From assembly GCF_003286085.1 (NCBI RefSeq), contig NW_020825359.1:285501-349500 (forward strand): DNA of 64,000 bases. Reading direction: 5' to 3'. Positions 61,294 through 64,000 of the stretch are shown in pieces (positions within the stretch are counted from its first letter, which is position 1; each line of letters opens with the position of its first letter). The DNA comes from Drosophila persimilis. Its lineage: Eukaryota; Arthropoda; Insecta; Diptera; Drosophilidae. The position numbers and the translations under genes were made by a program. A model generated the notes under the pieces. The model worked only from the letters and a program-made list of their open reading frames with translations. It did no database searches and was not told the origin of the DNA.

Positions 61294-62214
61294 TGAAGCA
61301 ACTCCGCCAGCCAGCCGGAGAAGACTGTGGAGTGTTTACCAAAGAAGCTTGATCATTTTCAGAATCCAGGTCCATGTCCATGTCCAACAGCATTTCAACA
61401 TAATTTGGACGATTGTCGATGCCAATTAGTATGTAAGACATTGTACGGCTCATTAGCCGCAGCCGCTTGCCATCATCTTTGTTCTATATAGTTCTTCATG
61501 CATACATATTTATTGAAATCAGATGTATCTACTATATATATATATTGACTATATATATATATATATATATACCAACGTGTCTGCTTGCGTGCGTGAGTGT
61601 GTGATTGTGCAGGTATTGTTAAACAAAAGCAATTTTTAATTTTAAGCAAAACTAAGAGGTTATATGAAATAAATACAAGAATAAAGTGAAAGCACATCAA
61701 AACGAGATACCTTTTGTGATGTGGACGCGTTCCACTGGGCCAACTATGTCCACTCTTCCCCTACTCTGGTCATTTAGGCAATTAGATCCGTTCTTGGATG
61801 CCACTGTGGCCTGCGATCGTATCTATTTTTGCCAAGGATGCATTTTTTGCCCTGACAGAGTTCCATTTCCCTCTAGCTCTCTCTGATTGGGATGCATATT
61901 CTGCTCTGCCTGAAAGCGAGGCATCTGAAGGAATCTTTAGCGGGGAGGTTTTTCAACAGTTTTGTCATTTAATTCACTAAAAAAAAGGTAAGCCAATCCA
62001 CATTATTACTAGCATTGGTGTTTATTATCGACATTTCCCTCAGGAAACGGAACGCTCGCCTGCAACGGGCAGTGTTTGCAGTGGCAGCTGCAGCATCATC
62101 GTTTTATCTTGCACTCCGCACGCAGAAGCTTAGTGGCCCGGGTTTCTGTTTGTGGTTTGTGTATGTGTGTGTTGGGGGAAGGAATAACAGCAAGACCAAG
62201 CCCAGAGCCAGAGC
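61294..62214. other. 3' UTRs of p24-1 and ND-B18
   Basis: Convergent spacer with a TA run at 61529-61570 and the p24-1 AATAAA at 61668. No gene is recognised. Confidence 0.5.
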
Positions 62215-62568
62215 CTAGGCCGCCTTGTCCAGGCGCTTCTGGCGCTCCAGCAGGCGACGCTCGCGCTCAAACTCCTTCATGCGCAGCACATAGTCCTCGT
62301 ATTCGCAGGTCAAGTATTCGTGCTTCTCATGCGCGCACTGATAGACAAAGGGGAACTTGTCCGAGCGGCAGGCCTGGTAGGCGATCAGCTTGTGGGCACA
62401 ATAGTCACGGTCCTCGAGCGGCAGCTTAACCGATTCCATCTCCTCCTTAGTGGCGATCATGACACGCTCCTTGCGAGAATTAAATCCCAACATGGGATCG
62501 AATGAAGGCACCACATCCGGACCGGGTGTCACATCTGGCCTCAGATAGTGATTCACAGCGTTGCCCAT
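62215..62568 (-). CDS. ND-B18: ND-B18, complex I subunit NDUFB7
   Basis: Single-exon coding region of 117 residues from ATG 62568 to TAG 62215. Twin CX9C motifs are intact (CAHKLIAYQAC and CAHEKHEYLTC), the CHCH fold of NDUFB7, an accessory subunit of mitochondrial respiratory complex I on the intermembrane-space side. These cysteines form two disulphides through the Mia40 pathway. The protein starts MGNAV, so Gly2 is available for N-myristoylation, as in the mammalian protein. The end DYVLRMKEFERERRLLERQK matches the family's basic helical tail. Length fits. Confidence 0.95.
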   Translation of the reverse strand: MGNAVNHYLRPDVTPGPDVVPSFDPMLGFNSRKERVMIATKEEMESVKLPLEDRDYCAHKLIAYQACRSDKFPFVYQCAHEKHEYLTCEYEDYVLRMKEFERERRLLERQKRLDKAA

Positions 62569-62683
62569 CCTATGGGGAAGTTAAAGAACATTGTTAGGGC
62601 ATGCAAAATCATTTAAAATCACACTAAATAAATTACGTAAAATTTTTGTTTTCTCGTCGATTTTGTTGTTGCGGCCCTGCTGT

Positions 62684-62695
62684 CCAGTGTGACCG
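62684..62695 (-). promoter_or_regulatory. Ohler motif 1 (CGGTCACACTGG) in the ND-B18 promoter
   Basis: On the minus strand the site reads CGGTCACACTGG, matching the fly core-promoter motif YGGTCACACTR bound by M1BP, about 120 bases upstream of the ND-B18 ATG and in its orientation. Confidence 0.7.
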
Positions 62696-62708
62696 CGGAT
62701 TTTTCGTT

Positions 62709-62867
62709 AAAATATAACGTCCGACCATCAGAAATATACGAAAATATACCTTCTCATTTTCTAAATATACCATAAATATACTAACGAAATATTCAAGTTC
62801 CATCATATTCCTCGTTTTTGATATTCGGTTCAATATTACTAGCTAGCTAAGACCCTCAGATCTGAAC
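62709..62867 (-). repeat. Promoter-associated repeat, copy (c), upstream of ND-B18
   Basis: Read on the minus strand it contains TCTGAGGGTCTTAGCTAGCT, then AGTAATATTG, GAATATCAAAAACGAGGAATA and a series of GTATATTT units ending CGTATATTTCTGATGGTCGGA. This tracks copy (a) over about 150 bases. It lies directly upstream of motif 1 and the ND-B18 start, in the same orientation as that gene. Confidence 0.8.
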
Positions 62868-63866
62868 TCATAATTTAATCCGATTATTAAATCGATTTCC
62901 TACAAGACTGGTTACATCTAAGTTTTCATAATTATTGCACTGTTTATTAAATAAGGTTAAAACAAACCAACAATGTCTACTAAATCCATTTCTTTACATG
63001 GTAACTACACGCTAACTGCACTTCTTCTGCTTTATCTACGCCCTTGACAGCTGCTCCTCAGGGCAACCTGTGCAACACACTACGCTCAGGCTTTATTTAT
63101 TGTTGTTGTGGTTCCCCTGTATCTGTATCTAACGCACTTCTTTTATGTAAAAAATCCATCAATATTAGGGACGGAAAAAGCAACATTTTCAAGAAAATTT
63201 CAAGGTAAATGCAGAAAGTCCCTAAGTTCTAAAGCTTTCTCAATGAAATGTTTCAGTTTATGGTCTTGCAGGTCATAACATATCAGCCTGTGAAAAAGAC
63301 ATTTTAATTAAGTTGGATCTATAAGGAGAATTTAAAAACGTAAATTTTTTCCGCCGTCAAACTCAAATGTTAAGTAGCGATTTTTTAACAGTGGTTCGTT
63401 GGGATGAACTCAGTTCGTGCAAGGACGACCAATAGCAATCGATAGTCCTTCCATCGATGGTTTCCCCATCGAATGGTTTAAACCATCGACATATCGACAT
63501 TTCCATCGGAAACTTTTAAAATGTTGTGCTACTTGCTGCAAGTGTGTGTTTCCGCGGAGTGCAAATGGCAAATGGCGTAGGCGATAGTTAAGTTCAAGTT
63601 TTAGCAATATTTTATTAGAATGCCAATGCCAAATAGTTAATTCTTAGTTGTTTAATTAAATTTTTTTATGTTCGTAATTTTTGTGCAATAAATTAGCCAA
63701 AGATAAATTCAAGTTCGCAAATATTTTCGCTTGTTAAACGCTAACGGTACGGTTTCTTCGGTACGGTTTGCTGCTGCCCACGCAGTACGTTTTTACAGAG
63801 GTGTATATATATATAAAGATATCTATATAGAGAAGAAAATATCGATTTGACCGCGCTCAAGGAAAA
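62868..63866. other. Divergent spacer before the last gene
   Basis: AT-rich. ATCGATAG/CCATCGA variants cluster at 63438-63505, and a GGTACGGTTT direct pair occurs at 63745-63769. These are likely promoter elements of the gene starting at 63867. No coding sequence is recognised. Confidence 0.45.
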
Positions 63867-63949
63867 ATGCCCGCAAATATGGTGGGACTATTGAATCCCA
63901 TGAAATATGGTGATCATTTCTACGAGTTGTTTACAAACCAAACACGCAG
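63867..63949 (+). CDS. First coding exon of an unrecognised gene, cut by the window edge
   Basis: ATG 63867 in a good AAAAATG context opens MPANMVGLLNPMKYGDHFYE and continues LFTNQTRR to a GTAATC donor at 63950, phase 2. The peptide reads as conserved protein, but I do not recognise the family. The rest lies beyond the window. Confidence 0.6.
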
Positions 63950-64000
63950 GTAATCCTAATACGTACAAAGGACAATAGCTGTATCCCTCTTTTGCTTCTG

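Noticed and set aside
1-64000. tRNA, rRNA, snRNA or histone genes
   Set aside because: I looked for TTCGAATCC-type B boxes and conserved RNA motifs and found none convincing.

Overview
The window is animal DNA, and almost certainly from a Drosophila X chromosome (Muller element A). The genes are spliced with GT..AG introns, the spacers are rich in CA, GT and tacatacatatgtatgta-type microsatellites, and the recognisable products are the fly Gip, l(1)G0289 (PLXDC-like), TLCD3-like, Psf3, p24-1 and ND-B18 proteins. As I recall, Gip, l(1)G0289 and Psf3 are X-linked in D. melanogaster. The repeat-rich character suggests the obscura group, but that is a guess. No bacterial operon, CRISPR array, rRNA or tRNA gene was seen.

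Layout. Positions 1-710 hold the 3' end of a DUF4804/MavL-like gene (+), convergent with Gip (-, 992-1786). About 5.6 kb of mostly non-coding DNA follows, ending in a triplicated promoter-like block with one TATA box (7394). A gene for a single-pass membrane protein (+) has coding exons at 10126-10834, 17385-17570 and 21277-21464. Its reading frame stays open for 171 more codons after a TAA set in a CAG TTA leaky-stop context. At 23.2-25.0 kb there is an unexplained GC-rich block, a broken C-type lectin domain and an intact secreted C-type lectin. l(1)G0289 (-) has six clear coding exons at 27020-29373. Its 5' end lies somewhere in the next 9 kb, which also holds a decayed mariner transposon (30.36-31.0 kb).

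A TLC-domain gene of the TLCD3/FAM57 type (+) has its first coding exon at 39278-39684 and the rest at 56121-57239. Its 16.4 kb intron contains a nested cluster of uncharacterised reading frames: an 842-residue basic protein (-), a possible 102-residue protein (-), a broken plus-strand frame with its own poly(A) signal, and an intronless 2430-residue low-complexity protein (-). After this come Psf3 (-, convergent), p24-1 (+), ND-B18 (-) and the first exon of an unrecognised gene (+) that leaves the window.

Themes. The housekeeping genes (DNA replication, ER-Golgi cargo transport, respiratory complex I, membrane lipid) are compact. TLCD3-like, p24-1 and ND-B18 each have, just upstream and in their own orientation, a copy of a shared promoter-associated repeat carrying GTATATTT arrays. 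The most interesting items are the readthrough candidate at 21462-21980, this shared repeat, the nest of fast-evolving intron genes, and the lectin pair with different sugar-binding motifs.
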